Program-made: the position numbers and the translations under genes
Assembly (NCBI RefSeq): GCF_945952055.1
Contig: NZ_CAMFHB010000039.1
Coordinates: 1-60,685 of the forward strand
From: an uncultured Alsobacter sp.
GTDB lineage: Bacteria > Pseudomonadota > Alphaproteobacteria > Rhizobiales > Beijerinckiaceae
DNA length: 60,685 nucleotides
Direction: 5' to 3'
Shown here: one piece after another, positions 1-8,592 of the stretch
Layout: each line of letters begins with the position of its first letter
How positions within the stretch are numbered: the first letter of the stretch is position 1
Notes under the pieces: model-generated
Seen by the model: the letters and a program-made list of their open reading frames with translations, nothing else
The model's database searches: none
What the model was told of the DNA's origin: nothing

Positions 1-33
1 AACAGGTGTCCACCATCTCCCCGGTCTAAACAC

Positions 34-107
34 TTGGCCCGGCCACCCACGACTGTCGCATGGCCCCGGCAAAGTCGTGGATGCCCGGGCCAAGCCCGGG
101 CAAGACG
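34..107. repeat. Palindromic intergenic repeat, family B copy 1
   Basis: Long imperfect palindrome. The left arm reads TTGGCCCGGCCACCCACGACT and the right arm AGTCGTGGATGCCCGGGCC followed by AAGCCCGGGCA. The centre holds GGCCCCGGCAA. A second copy lies at 47374-47460 with the same arms and the central loop in the opposite orientation. It sits just past the 3' end of the gene at 152-643. Related CCCGGGC/CCACGACT intergenic palindromes are, from memory, widespread in Hyphomicrobiales. Confidence 0.75.
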
Positions 108-151
108 AGCGGAGAGAATGGTGGAGGGTTGAAGGACCGCGAGAGGCCTCC

Positions 152-643
152 TCACCCCTGCTCGGCCATGATCTCCCGCAGGGCGGCGATGACCAGCCGG
201 TGGTCCTCCACGGCCGGGAGACCGCTCACCGTGGCCGTGCCGACGAAGCCCGAGCCGCGCACGAAGATCGGTACGCCCCCGCCGCTGGCCGCGTAGTCCT
301 CCGCCGGAAGCGCATAGCGGGCGTTGAAGTCCGTGCCCTGCTGCTCGGCGCGCAACTGCGCGTGCAGGGACGAGCGCTGGAACATCTGCACCGTCGCGCG
401 CTTGCGGCGGGCCCAGCGGGCGTTGTTGGCCGAGGCCCCGGGCAGCATGGCGAAGAAGACGACGTCCGGGCCCTTGGTGATCTCGACGGCGATCGGCAGG
501 CTCTCCGCCAGGCCCCGGCGCTGGATGCGGCCGCCGAGATCGACTGCGACGGCGTTGTCGAAGCGGGCGAGCTGGACCTCGGTTTCCTCGGCGATCAGGT
601 CGTCGAGCGAGGGCATCGGAGTGGCAGGAGAAGACATCGGCAT
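152..643 (-). CDS. UPF0303 / haem-degrading-domain protein
   Basis: 163-residue soluble protein of the UPF0303 (Haem_degrading, GlcG/HbpS-like) family. The family hallmarks are in the C-terminal half: RKRATVQMFQRSS, then YALPAEDYAASGGGVPIFV and a TVSGLPAVEDHRLVIAAL tail. The biochemical role of this subfamily is not settled, so haem binding is only a family-level suggestion. The start is uncertain: ATG at 643, ATG at 637 and ATG at 676 are all in frame and none has a clear ribosome binding site. I use 643 because the family-like sequence begins soon after it. It lies about 50 bp downstream of the LysR gene on the same strand and may be cotranscribed. Confidence 0.75.
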   Translation of the reverse strand: MPMSSPATPMPSLDDLIAEETEVQLARFDNAVAVDLGGRIQRRGLAESLPIAVEITKGPDVVFFAMLPGASANNARWARRKRATVQMFQRSSLHAQLRAEQQGTDFNARYALPAEDYAASGGGVPIFVRGSGFVGTATVSGLPAVEDHRLVIAALREIMAEQG

Positions 644-693
644 TCCCGGGTTGGTTGCGCCGGCAAGGTCGGCCATGGCGCGTCGGGCGTCAA

Positions 694-1599
694 TCAGGCG
701 GCATGCCCGGCAACCCACTCCGACAGTCCGTCCGCCAGCGCGTCGAACACCGCCCGGACCGGGGGCGCGTTGCGCTGGTCCTCGTGCATGGCCAGCCAGC
801 AATCGAGCGCGACCGCCACCTCCTCAGCGAGGACGGGCACGAGCATCGGGTCCTGCCGGGCCAGCGCCTTCTGGATCATGCCGATGCCCAGCCCGGCACG
901 CACGGCCATCACCTGGGCCACGTCGTTGTCGACCCGGACCGAGAACAGCGTGCGGTCGATCGGCAGTGTCCCGGCCACCACCGCCCGGGCGGAGTGATCG
1001 TCGCGGTCGAACCCGACGACGTGGTGCTCGCGCAAGGCGGCGACCGTGCCGGGCAGGCCGAAACGCTGCACGTAGTCACGGTGCGCGTAGAGGCCGAGCG
1101 GCACGGTGCCGATCCAGCGGGCCACGAGGCTGTCCTGCTTCGGCCGCGCCATCCGCACGGCGATGTCGGCATCGCGCCGGAGCAGGTCGTCGGTCCGGTT
1201 GCTGAGCGCCAGCTCCAGGACGATGCCGGGGTGCCGGTGGCGTAGCGGGGCCAGGACGTCGGGAAGCACGAAGGTCCCCACGATCTCGCTGGCGGTGATC
1301 CGGACGGTGCCGCGCGGCCCCGCCGCGTCGCCGCCCGCCGAGGCCGCGCGGACCAGGGCCGCGAAGGCCGCCTCCATCGCCTCGGCATGAGTCACGAGGC
1401 CGCGCGCCGCCTCGGTCGGGACGAGCCCGCCGGGAGACCGCGTGAACAAGGCGAGCCCCAGCCCCTGCTCCAGCTCGTCGATGTGGCGACCGAGGGTCGG
1501 CTGGGTCAGCCCCGTGGCGCGGGCCGCCGCCGACAGGCTCCCGCGCCGCCAGACGGCGAGAAAGGAGCGCAGCAGGGTCCAGTCGTTGATCTCGGCCAT
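694..1599 (-). CDS. LysR-family transcriptional regulator
   Basis: 301-residue LysR-type regulator. The N-terminal winged helix-turn-helix covers about residues 5-65, with the typical GSLSAAARATGLTQPTLGRH recognition region and the ELEQGLGLALFTR linker. The effector-binding domain occupies about 90-295. The ATG at 1599 is chosen because it begins the family-like MAEINDWTLLRSF; the frame extends further upstream but into the divergent promoter. It is transcribed divergently from the epimerase gene at 1691 with 91 bp between them, the classic arrangement for a LysR protein controlling its neighbour and itself. The effector is not predictable. Confidence 0.92.
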   Translation of the reverse strand: MAEINDWTLLRSFLAVWRRGSLSAAARATGLTQPTLGRHIDELEQGLGLALFTRSPGGLVPTEAARGLVTHAEAMEAAFAALVRAASAGGDAAGPRGTVRITASEIVGTFVLPDVLAPLRHRHPGIVLELALSNRTDDLLRRDADIAVRMARPKQDSLVARWIGTVPLGLYAHRDYVQRFGLPGTVAALREHHVVGFDRDDHSARAVVAGTLPIDRTLFSVRVDNDVAQVMAVRAGLGIGMIQKALARQDPMLVPVLAEEVAVALDCWLAMHEDQRNAPPVRAVFDALADGLSEWVAGHAA

Positions 1600-1661
1600 A
1601 CGGAAAAGAATAGCGACTCTACAGAGAACCGCAATTTTCGTTTGCTCTCCGTGTCCCCATT

Positions 1662-1683
1662 CTCCGTCCAGACAGACGGAGGA
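1662..1683 (+). promoter_or_regulatory. Inverted repeat covering the epimerase ribosome binding site
   Basis: CTCCGTC (1662-1668) and GACGGAG (1675-1681) form a perfect 7-bp inverted repeat with a 6-base spacer. The right arm contains most of the GGAGG Shine-Dalgarno (1678-1682) of the gene starting at 1691. As RNA it could hide the ribosome binding site. As DNA it could be a LysR site, although it lies close to the start for that. Confidence 0.45.
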
Positions 1684-1690
1684 CTTCCCC

Positions 1691-2656
1691 ATGACCAACG
1701 CATCGACCCCCGCCCCCGGCACTGCACTGGTGCTCGGCATCACGGGCGGCATCGGGGCGGCGATCGCCTCGCGGCTCGCGGCCCGCGGCTGGACAATCCG
1801 AGCGCTGACGCGGCGGCCGCCCGACCAGCGCCCTCGGATGGACTACCCGGTCGAGTGGCGCCTCGGGGACTCGCTGGATCAACGCTCGGTTCGCGAAGCC
1901 GCCCGCGGTGCCGGCCTCATCGTGCACGGGGTCAATCCGCCCGGCTACGCCCGCTGGCGTGAGGACGGCCTGCCCATGCTGGCCAACACCATTGCGGCGG
2001 CTCGGGACGCCGGTGCCACGATCCTGTTTCCGGCCAATGTCTACGTCTTCTCCGCAACGTCGCCCGCAACGGTGGATGAGACGACACCGCGCCACCCGAC
2101 GACCCGGAAGGGCAAGGTCCGCCTCGAGATGGAAACGATGCTGGCCCTGGCCGCGCAGGAGCACGGGGTCAGGGTCATCGCGGTCCGGGCCGGCGACTTC
2201 TTCGGTCCGGGAGTGGCGAGTTCCTGGTTTTCCCAGGCCCTGGCCAAGGGCGGGTTGGCGGCAAGGTCCGCCGCGACGCTGGCCAGGCCCGGGACCGGGC
2301 ATGCCTGGGCCTTCGTGCCGGACCTCGCCGAGACGTTTGCCCGCCTCGTCGACCGCCGGTCCGCGCTGCCGGCGTTCACCCTGGTCCACTTCGCCGGGCA
2401 CCACGACGCATCGGGGCGCGACCTGGCTGAGGCCGTGCGCCGGGTGATCGGCCGCAAGGACCTGCCGATCCGGCCGTTCCCCTGGATCGTCGTCTGGCTC
2501 GGCGCGCCCTTCGTGCGCTTCCTGCGCGAAGCCCTCGAGATGCGCTGGCTCTGGACGACAAGCCTCGCGCTCGACAACGGCCGGCTGCGCAGCCTGATCG
2601 GCGAGGAGCCTCACACGCCTCTCGACGATGCGGTCCGCACCGCGCTCGCCGGCTGA
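1691..2656 (+). CDS. Atypical NAD(P)-dependent epimerase/dehydratase
   Basis: 321-residue extended or atypical short-chain dehydrogenase. The N-terminal Rossmann motif is LGITGGIGAAIASRLAARG (about residues 15-33). A segment with NVYVFSATSPATVDETTP resembles nucleotide-sugar epimerases, but the usual YxxxK pair is absent (TTRKGKVRLEME occupies the place), so the catalytic chemistry may differ or the protein may only bind dinucleotide. The ATG at 1691 follows GGAGG at 1678-1682; longer in-frame extensions would run back into the LysR promoter. It is probably controlled by the divergent LysR and cotranscribed with the membrane protein 39 bp downstream. The substrate is unknown. Confidence 0.8.
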   Translation: MTNASTPAPGTALVLGITGGIGAAIASRLAARGWTIRALTRRPPDQRPRMDYPVEWRLGDSLDQRSVREAARGAGLIVHGVNPPGYARWREDGLPMLANTIAAARDAGATILFPANVYVFSATSPATVDETTPRHPTTRKGKVRLEMETMLALAAQEHGVRVIAVRAGDFFGPGVASSWFSQALAKGGLAARSAATLARPGTGHAWAFVPDLAETFARLVDRRSALPAFTLVHFAGHHDASGRDLAEAVRRVIGRKDLPIRPFPWIVVWLGAPFVRFLREALEMRWLWTTSLALDNGRLRSLIGEEPHTPLDDAVRTALAG

Positions 2657-2695
2657 ACCACGCCTCTCCCTCACCCTCAAATCGGAAGACAAGCC

Positions 2696-3400
2696 ATGAC
2701 ACCGTCGACCGCGGCGCCGCAGGAGCGCGCGCATACCCTCCCGCTCGTCCTGCTCGTCCTCGCGCAGGTCGTCCTGTTCATGATCCCGCTCATCGTGCTG
2801 GGATCGGCCATCGGCTGGCCCGCCAGCCTCCGCCTGCCGGCCGCCGAGGCCCTGCCCCTGATCGCGGCGAAGGCCGAAGCCGTCCAACTCGGCTACTGGG
2901 GCTACCTGGTCACGGCCGTCGCCATGGTGCCGCTGGCGGTGGCGCTGCGGCGTCACTTCGCCAGCCGCGGCGCCAACGGGATGATCAACGACACGATGGT
3001 CGCTTTCGGCGTCGCGGCGGCCATCCTCAAGACGCTCGGGATCGTTCGCTGGCTGACCGCCATGCCGATGCTGGCCCTGGCCCACGGCAACGCGGCAGAC
3101 CCGGGCCGGCGCGCAGCGGTGGAGACGGCCTACGCTGCCCTCAATGGCTATGCCGGCAGCGTCGGCGAACTCCTGGGCGTGCAGCTGGTCTCGGGCCTGT
3201 GGATGATCCTGGTCGGCGTCCTGCTGGCCCGGACGGACCGGCGGGCCGTCGGGATCGCAGGCGCGGTCGTCGGCGCCGGCTTCGCGGCGAATGCCCTGCG
3301 CAGCGCGGTGCCGGCCCTCGAGGTGCTCTCGGCCGTCATGCCGCCGGTCGGGCTTGCCTGGCTGCTCTGGCTGGCGGTGGCCCTGTGGCGGTCGCGCTGA
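2696..3400 (+). CDS. DUF4386-like integral membrane protein
   Basis: 234-residue protein with about six hydrophobic segments: near residues 16-38 (LPLVLLVLAQVVLFMIPLIV), 68-85, 103-125, 155-178, 183-203 and 210-230. The alternating pattern, with a conserved-looking LGYWGYLVTAVAMVPLAVAL block, resembles DUF4386 inner-membrane proteins, whose function is unknown. It starts 39 bp after the epimerase gene on the same strand, so the two probably form one operon. It converges with the dehydratase gene ending at 3428. Confidence 0.75.
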   Translation: MTPSTAAPQERAHTLPLVLLVLAQVVLFMIPLIVLGSAIGWPASLRLPAAEALPLIAAKAEAVQLGYWGYLVTAVAMVPLAVALRRHFASRGANGMINDTMVAFGVAAAILKTLGIVRWLTAMPMLALAHGNAADPGRRAAVETAYAALNGYAGSVGELLGVQLVSGLWMILVGVLLARTDRRAVGIAGAVVGAGFAANALRSAVPALEVLSAVMPPVGLAWLLWLAVALWRSR

Positions 3401-3427
3401 GCGCGCGACCGCGTCCTGCCCGAGGGC

Positions 3428-5281
3428 TTACTTGCCCCGGTACTTGTTCGTGGGCGTGAACCCCGACGGCGTGGCCGGCCGGGGCTCGCGCACCCAGACC
3501 TCGCGGTTGGGATGCAGGCCGCCGCCCCGCGTCGCGGGAACCGCCGTGTGGCGGGCGCGGTGCAGGAGCCGGGTGTCGGCGATGCCGCAGTTCGGGTGCA
3601 CGCCGCCATGGGAGGCCACGACCTTGTCCCACGCCGCCTTGCGGGCGGAGAAGACGGCCGGGTCGGAGAGCGCGGTGCAATCGAGGGTGTTGCTGTTGAG
3701 GTCGACGACGATTTCGTCGCCCATCTCGATCAGCGCGATGGGCCCGCCGAGCGCGGCTTCCGGCCCCACATGACCGATGACGAGGCCGACCGAGCCGCCC
3801 GAGAAACGGGCGTCGGTCATCAGGGCCACCACGATGCCGCGCTCGCGGCACAGCGTCGTGATGCGCGAGGTCGGATCGAGCATCTCCGGCATGCCGGGGG
3901 CGCCGCTCGGGCCCTCGTAGCGCACGATGATCATGTCGTGGTGCTGGAACTGGTCCGGATCGCTGTCGAGCGCGGACAGGAGATCCTGCTCGCCCTCGAA
4001 CACCCGGGCCCGGCCCTTGAACACGTTGTTCTCGAGGCCGCCCTCGACGCCGGCGAGCTTGAGGATCGCCGAGAAGTCGGGCGACAGGTTGCCGCCGAGC
4101 ACCCGCAGGCCGCCCGTCGGCTTGTAGGGCTTGGACACCGGATAGATGACGACGCCGTCCGCCTTCGGCGGATTGAGCCGCGCGATCTGCTGCGAGAGCG
4201 TCTCGCCCGTGCAGGTCATGACGTCGCCGTTGAGCAGGCCCGCGTCGAGCAGCTCCTTCACGATGACCTGGATGCCGCCCACGCGGTCGATGTCCACCAT
4301 CGAGTACTTGCCGTAGGGTCGTGCGTCGGTGAGCACCGGCACGACGTTCTTGGAGAGATGGTTGAACTCCTCCGGCGTCATGACCTCTTTCCAGAAGTCG
4401 GCGTAGCCGGCGGCGCGCGCGATCTCGGGCGCGTGCAGCGTGACGTTGGTGGAGCCGCCGACCGCCATGGCGACGATCATGGCGTTGCGCAGGCTGTCGC
4501 GCACGACGATGTCGCGCGGCTTCAGGTTGCGCTCGATCTGCATGGCGAGCAGCTCGACGAGCTCGTCGGCGAAGACTCCCGTGCGACGTGGGTCGTCGGA
4601 CGCCGGCGCCACCATGTGGAGCGGCTGCAGGCCCACCACGCCGATGAAGGTCTGCATGGTGTTGTAGGTGAACATGCCGCCGCAGCTGCCGATGCCCGGG
4701 CAGGCGTGGCAGGCGATGTGGTGGCGATGCGCCTCGTCAGGATGGCCAGCCACCTGGTAGGCGCTGACGATGTCGAGCGCCTCGCCCGTCTGCGGGTCCT
4801 TGCCGGGATGGATCGGCCCATCCGACATGATGATGGCCGGCTGATTGTGCTCCAGGAACGCCGCGAGCGTGCCGACCGGCGGCTTGTCGCAGGCCACCAC
4901 GGCGATGGTGCCGGCGAGGCCGGTCGCCTCGAGATGCTCGCACAACGCGTCGTGCGTCACTTCGCGACCGATGAGCGAGTAACGCATCTCCCGCGTGCCG
5001 TTGCGGATGCCGTCCGAGGTGGCGATCGTGTATTCGGGCTGCACCAGGCGCAGCCGGAGCTTGCCGGGCTCGTTGCCGATCCGGGCCTTCAGGCGCGCGT
5101 GGATGGCATCGACCTTGTCCAGCACGCCCAGATAGCACTGGCTGTCGCCCTTGGTGCCCACCACGCCGACCGAGGGCTCGTGGATGAGCGCGGGATCGGT
5201 CCCGATCACGCGGGCCATGCCGATCGTCTGGCTGTTGCGGCCAGGGTGGTGGTCGATCAAGACGATCTTGGAATTGCTCAC
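3428..5281 (-). CDS. IlvD/Edd-family dehydratase (sugar-acid or dihydroxy-acid dehydratase)
   Basis: 617-residue [Fe-S]-dependent dehydratase of the IlvD/Edd family, which removes water from 2,3-dihydroxy acids. Cluster ligands appear as Cys49 (DSQC), Cys131 (ACDKPP) and Cys200 in CHACPGIGSCGGMF; Lys133 is the candidate magnesium-site lysine. A GGSTN motif and a SGAPGMPEM segment follow, as in the family. Parts of the classic IlvD sequence are missing, and the neighbours are a polyol-type dehydrogenase and a CoA enzyme, so a sugar-acid substrate is at least as likely as the branched-chain amino-acid intermediate. The start is GTG at 5281 with GGGAG upstream. It is the last gene of the minus-strand block. 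Confidence 0.85.
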   Translation of the reverse strand: MSNSKIVLIDHHPGRNSQTIGMARVIGTDPALIHEPSVGVVGTKGDSQCYLGVLDKVDAIHARLKARIGNEPGKLRLRLVQPEYTIATSDGIRNGTREMRYSLIGREVTHDALCEHLEATGLAGTIAVVACDKPPVGTLAAFLEHNQPAIIMSDGPIHPGKDPQTGEALDIVSAYQVAGHPDEAHRHHIACHACPGIGSCGGMFTYNTMQTFIGVVGLQPLHMVAPASDDPRRTGVFADELVELLAMQIERNLKPRDIVVRDSLRNAMIVAMAVGGSTNVTLHAPEIARAAGYADFWKEVMTPEEFNHLSKNVVPVLTDARPYGKYSMVDIDRVGGIQVIVKELLDAGLLNGDVMTCTGETLSQQIARLNPPKADGVVIYPVSKPYKPTGGLRVLGGNLSPDFSAILKLAGVEGGLENNVFKGRARVFEGEQDLLSALDSDPDQFQHHDMIIVRYEGPSGAPGMPEMLDPTSRITTLCRERGIVVALMTDARFSGGSVGLVIGHVGPEAALGGPIALIEMGDEIVVDLNSNTLDCTALSDPAVFSARKAAWDKVVASHGGVHPNCGIADTRLLHRARHTAVPATRGGGLHPNREVWVREPRPATPSGFTPTNKYRGK

Positions 5282-5368
5282 GGACGTCTTACTCCCTCAG
5301 GCGGTTTTCGGCCAGGCGCTGCTCGGGGCGGACTATGCCCCAGGAGGCCCTGCCGCGCCAACGGGCAA

Positions 5369-6523
5369 TCAGGCCGCGGCGGGAATGACACCGATCCGGG
5401 CCAGTTCCGCAAGTGTCTTCTCGTCCACCCCCCAGCTTCGCAGGGCCCCGTACGTATCCGTCCGGGGGTCCAGCGGCCCGTGGCGAACCGCGCCCGGGGT
5501 CCGCGTGAAGCGCGGCGCGGGCGCCGGCCCGACGACATCGTCGGTCTCCGCGGCCATGGCCCGGGCGCGCGCCATGGGGCTCGCCAGGCTTTCCTCCATG
5601 GTGAGCACCGGCGATACGCAGGCGTCCCGCCCCTCGAAATGGGCGGCCCAGTCGTCCCGCGTGCGCGTGGCGAACGTTGCTGCGAAAACCTGCCGCAGGT
5701 CCGCCCAGCGCGAGCGGTCGTCCTGCGCCGGCAGTGCGGCGGCCTCCAGCCCCAGGCCCTCCAGCAGGGCGGCGTAGAAGCGCTTCTCGATGGCCCCGAC
5801 CGCCACGTATCGGCCGTCGCTGGTGCGGTAGGTCGCATAGTAGGGCGCGCCGCCATCCAGCACGTTGGCCCCGCGCCCGGCCTGCCAGAGTCCCGCCTGG
5901 CGAAAGCCGTGGAACATCGCCATCAGGCTCGCCGCGCCGTCCACCATGGCCGCGTCGACGACCTGCCCCTGCCCGGAGCCGCGCGCCTCGATGATCCCTG
6001 CCAGCAGCCCCATCGCGAGATAGAGGGCGCCACCGCCGAAATCGCCCACGAGGTTCAGCGGCGGCAGCGGCCCGCCCTCGGCCGGTCCGATCGCGTCCAG
6101 GGCCCCCGCCATGGCAATGTAGTTGATGTCGTGGCCGACCCGCTGGCTGAGCGGTCCCTCCTGGCCCCAGCCCGTCATCCGGCCGTAGACGAGGCGCGGG
6201 TTGGCCGCGAGGCAGGGCTCCGGTCCGAGCCCCAGGCGCTCCATGACGCCGGGACGGAAGCCTTCGATCAGCGCGTCGGCCGATCCGACGAGCCTGCTGA
6301 CGAGCGCCACGCCCTCGGGCCGCTTCAGATCGACCGCGATGGCCCGCTTGCTGCGGTTGGGAAGGTCGAAGCGCCGCTCCACGTCGATGCCGAGGTCAGC
6401 AGCGGCCGTCAGCCGGTCGACGCGCAGCACCTCGGCGCCGAGTTCGGCCAGCAGCATGCCGCAGAACGGCGCCGGCCCGATCCCCGCCATCTCGACGATC
6501 CGCACGCCTGCCAACGGCCCCAT
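5369..6523 (-). CDS. Alpha-methylacyl-CoA racemase-like family III CoA enzyme
   Basis: 384-residue CaiB/BaiF-type protein. The residues known to be catalytic in bacterial alpha-methylacyl-CoA racemase (His126, Asp156, Glu241 in the mycobacterial enzyme) have clear counterparts: His131 in VGHDINY, Asp161 in LVGDFGGG and Glu246 in VGAIEKRFY, all shifted by five. This favours racemisation of 2-methylacyl-CoA thioesters over CoA transfer, though the family label alone would allow either. ATG at 6523. It lies between the zinc dehydrogenase and the IlvD/Edd dehydratase. Its job in a polyol or sugar-acid block is not obvious; it may serve the acyl-CoA pathway encoded further right. Confidence 0.85.
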   Translation of the reverse strand: MGPLAGVRIVEMAGIGPAPFCGMLLAELGAEVLRVDRLTAAADLGIDVERRFDLPNRSKRAIAVDLKRPEGVALVSRLVGSADALIEGFRPGVMERLGLGPEPCLAANPRLVYGRMTGWGQEGPLSQRVGHDINYIAMAGALDAIGPAEGGPLPPLNLVGDFGGGALYLAMGLLAGIIEARGSGQGQVVDAAMVDGAASLMAMFHGFRQAGLWQAGRGANVLDGGAPYYATYRTSDGRYVAVGAIEKRFYAALLEGLGLEAAALPAQDDRSRWADLRQVFAATFATRTRDDWAAHFEGRDACVSPVLTMEESLASPMARARAMAAETDDVVGPAPAPRFTRTPGAVRHGPLDPRTDTYGALRSWGVDEKTLAELARIGVIPAAA

Positions 6524-6556
6524 GAACGCCCCCGTTCCCTCGCTGGACGGGACACT

Positions 6557-6589
6557 CGCACGGGCCGAACCGCGCCGGAAGCCCGTGCG
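6557..6589 (-). terminator. Perfect 9-bp hairpin between zinc dehydrogenase and AMACR-like gene
   Basis: CGCACGGGC (6557-6565) pairs perfectly with GCCCGTGCG (6581-6589) around a 15-base loop. It falls in the 71-bp gap just after the zinc dehydrogenase stop. No U-tract follows on the minus strand, so it is more likely an RNA stability or attenuation element than a full terminator. Confidence 0.45.
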
Positions 6590-6594
6590 GCCGG

Positions 6595-7632
6595 TCAGGG
6601 CGCGACCCTGATCTGGAGCTTGATGTCCTCAGGCCGCCCCTGCGCGGCGCGCTGGAAGGCGGCCACGCTGTCCTCGAAGGCAAAGGTCGCCGACACCAGC
6701 GGCTTCAGGTCGACCTTGCCCGACGCGATCAACGCGAGCGCACGATCGAAGACGTTGGCATAGCGGAACACGGTCTCGACGCGGGCCTCCCGTGAAATGG
6801 CGGCGTTCACGTCGAACTGGATGGGCTCCACGGGCAGTCCGACCAGCACGACGGCCCCGCCCGGCCTGAGCACCGGGAACAGGTCGGCATAGGCCCGCGG
6901 ACTGCCGCTGGCCTCGAAGACGATGTCGGCACCCCACCCGGTCGTCTCGGCGGCCACGCGGTCGCGAAGGCTCTCGCGCGTCACGTCGATGGGCACCAGC
7001 CCGTCGTAGCCGGCGGCGACGGCGAGCTTCGGGGCGCTGACGTCGCTGATCAGCACGCGCGAGCAGCCGCCCGCCAGCGCAGCCAGCGCCACCATGATCC
7101 CGATGGGCCCGCAGCCGATCACCACCGCCACGTCGCCCGGCGTGATGCGGGCGCGGGCGGCGGCCTGCATGCCGACGGCGAAGGGCTCGACCATGGCGGC
7201 CTCCGCGAAGCTCACCGCGTCGGGCAGCTTGAAGGTGAAGGATGCCGGATGCACCGTCTCGGCCGTCAGCACGCCATGCACCGGCGGCGTGGCCCAGAAG
7301 CGGACGGCGGGATCGACGTTGTAGAGCCCGAGCTTGGAGGCCCGCGAAGCGAGGTCGGGAATGCCCGGCTCCATGCACACGCGGTCGCCCACGGCCAGGT
7401 GCCGGACGCGCGAGCCGACCGCGATCACCGTTCCGGAGGCTTCATGGCCCAGCACCATCGGCGCCTCGACCACGAAGGAGCCGATGCGCCCGTGCGTGTA
7501 GTAGTGCACGTCGCTGCCGCAGATGCCCACGGTGTGGAGCGCGATCCGGACGTCGTCGGCCCCCATCTCCGATGGCAAGTCGATGTCACGAAGCGCGAGT
7601 TCGCCCCGCCGTTCCAGCACCAGCGCACGCAT
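6595..7632 (-). CDS. Zinc-dependent polyol (xylitol/sorbitol-type) dehydrogenase
   Basis: 345-residue medium-chain dehydrogenase. Catalytic zinc ligands are visible as Cys38 ([10 protein letters not shown]), His63 and Glu64 (LGHEASG). The [11 protein letters not shown] segment is typical of xylitol and sorbitol dehydrogenases. The Rossmann motif is [14 protein letters not shown]. The usual four-cysteine structural zinc lobe appears incomplete (only CMEPGIPDL). It should oxidise a secondary alcohol of a polyol with NAD+. The ATG at 7632 gives the family-standard MRALVLE start. It lies 77 bp downstream of the DppC-type permease, so imported polyol released by the phosphodiesterase is a reasonable substrate guess. 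Confidence 0.85.
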   Translation of the reverse strand: MRALVLERRGELALRDIDLPSEMGADDVRIALHTVGICGSDVHYYTHGRIGSFVVEAPMVLGHEASGTVIAVGSRVRHLAVGDRVCMEPGIPDLASRASKLGLYNVDPAVRFWATPPVHGVLTAETVHPASFTFKLPDAVSFAEAAMVEPFAVGMQAAARARITPGDVAVVIGCGPIGIMVALAALAGGCSRVLISDVSAPKLAVAAGYDGLVPIDVTRESLRDRVAAETTGWGADIVFEASGSPRAYADLFPVLRPGGAVVLVGLPVEPIQFDVNAAISREARVETVFRYANVFDRALALIASGKVDLKPLVSATFAFEDSVAAFQRAAQGRPEDIKLQIRVAP

Positions 7633-7684
7633 GTTCCCGATCCACTCCGCAGACAAACCCGATCCGTCGAAGCTAGCACAGGAC

Positions 7685-7703
7685 ACGGCCGCAGTTCGGC
7701 CGT
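7685..7703 (-). terminator. Short hairpin between permease and zinc dehydrogenase genes
   Basis: ACGGCC (7685-7690) and GGCCGT (7698-7703) form a 6-bp stem with a 7-base loop just downstream of the permease stop on the minus strand. No U-run follows. It could reduce read-through or protect the transporter message. Confidence 0.3.
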
Positions 7704-7709
7704 CTGGCG

Positions 7710-8591
7710 TCAGCGGGATTGCAGGGTCGGGTCCAGGCGGTCGCGCAGCCAGTCGCCGAGAATGGAGATCGACATCGTCGTCAGGAAGATGGCGGTGCCA
7801 GGGAGCACGGCGATCCACCAGGCCGTCGTGAGGTAGGCGCGTCCCGCGCCCAGCATCTGGCCGAGGCTGGTGAGCGGCGGACGGATGCCCAGGCCCAGGA
7901 AGCTGAGCGACGTCTCGAGCAGGATCACCTGCGGAAAGTTCAGGGTGAACTGCACGATCAGCACGCTGAGGATGTTGGGCAGCACGTGGCGCCAGTAGAC
8001 GTGGCGCGCCGGGGCGCCCAGCGCGACCACCGCCGTCGCGTAGCCCTGGGTGTTGGCCGCGATGACGACGCCGCGCGTGAGGCGCGCGAAGACCTCCCAG
8101 CCGTAGAAGCCCATCAGCGCCACGAAGAGCATGAAGCCGCCGCCGAACATGGCGATCATGGCGAGCGCGATGACCATGAACGGCAAGGACGCCTGCACGT
8201 CCGCCATCATCATGATCACCTCCTCGACCATGCCGCGGAAATGCGCGGCGAGGAAGCCGAGAGCCGTCCCGATGAGCGCCCCGATGAGCGTGCCGCCGAG
8301 CGCGACCAGGACGCTGAAGCGGATGGCGTAGATCAGCCGGCTGAGGACGTCGCGGCCGAGTTCGTCCGTGCCGAACAGGTGCTCGGGTGGCCCGCCGAGG
8401 AAGGACGGGGGCTTGAGCCGCTTGAGCAGCGACTGGGCGCGGTAGTCGTAGGGCGCGAGCCAGTCGGCGAACAGGAAGATCGCGACGATGACCGCGAGGA
8501 TGGCGAGGGCGACGAGGACGAGCACGGGATAGCGCGCCTCGGCCCGCACCGGGGCGTCGTCCGCGCGACGAATGGGCCAGCCGATCCCCAT
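7710..8591 (-). CDS. Dpp/Opp-type ABC permease (DppC-like)
   Basis: 293-residue inner-membrane permease of the peptide/opine/nickel class. The first membrane helix lies near residues 24-48 ([20 protein letters not shown]). The [19 protein letters not shown] motif marks DppC-type subunits. The EAA coupling loop, which contacts the ATPase, is around residues 178-212 ([20 protein letters not shown]). About six membrane segments are expected. ATG at 8591; one base separates it from the upstream permease stop. It pairs with the DppB-like subunit at 8593-9519. Confidence 0.92.
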   Translation of the reverse strand: MGIGWPIRRADDAPVRAEARYPVLVLVALAILAVIVAIFLFADWLAPYDYRAQSLLKRLKPPSFLGGPPEHLFGTDELGRDVLSRLIYAIRFSVLVALGGTLIGALIGTALGFLAAHFRGMVEEVIMMMADVQASLPFMVIALAMIAMFGGGFMLFVALMGFYGWEVFARLTRGVVIAANTQGYATAVVALGAPARHVYWRHVLPNILSVLIVQFTLNFPQVILLETSLSFLGLGIRPPLTSLGQMLGAGRAYLTTAWWIAVLPGTAIFLTTMSISILGDWLRDRLDPTLQSR

Positions 8592-8592
8592 G

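Noticed and set aside
1617-1626. CTCTACAGAG palindrome as a LysR box
   Set aside because: Only 4-bp arms, and short palindromes are common. It may be part of a site but cannot be supported alone.
3428-5281. Calling the dehydratase ilvD with certainty
   Set aside because: Cluster cysteines fit the whole IlvD/Edd family, and the sequence departs from classic IlvD in several motifs; neighbours point to another substrate.
3512-6763. A 1083-codon open frame on the plus strand opposite the dehydratase and AMACR-like genes
   Set aside because: It is antisense to two genes with full family motifs. Its translation is a low-complexity Arg/Ala/Asp/Gly/His-rich string, the usual shadow in GC-rich DNA.
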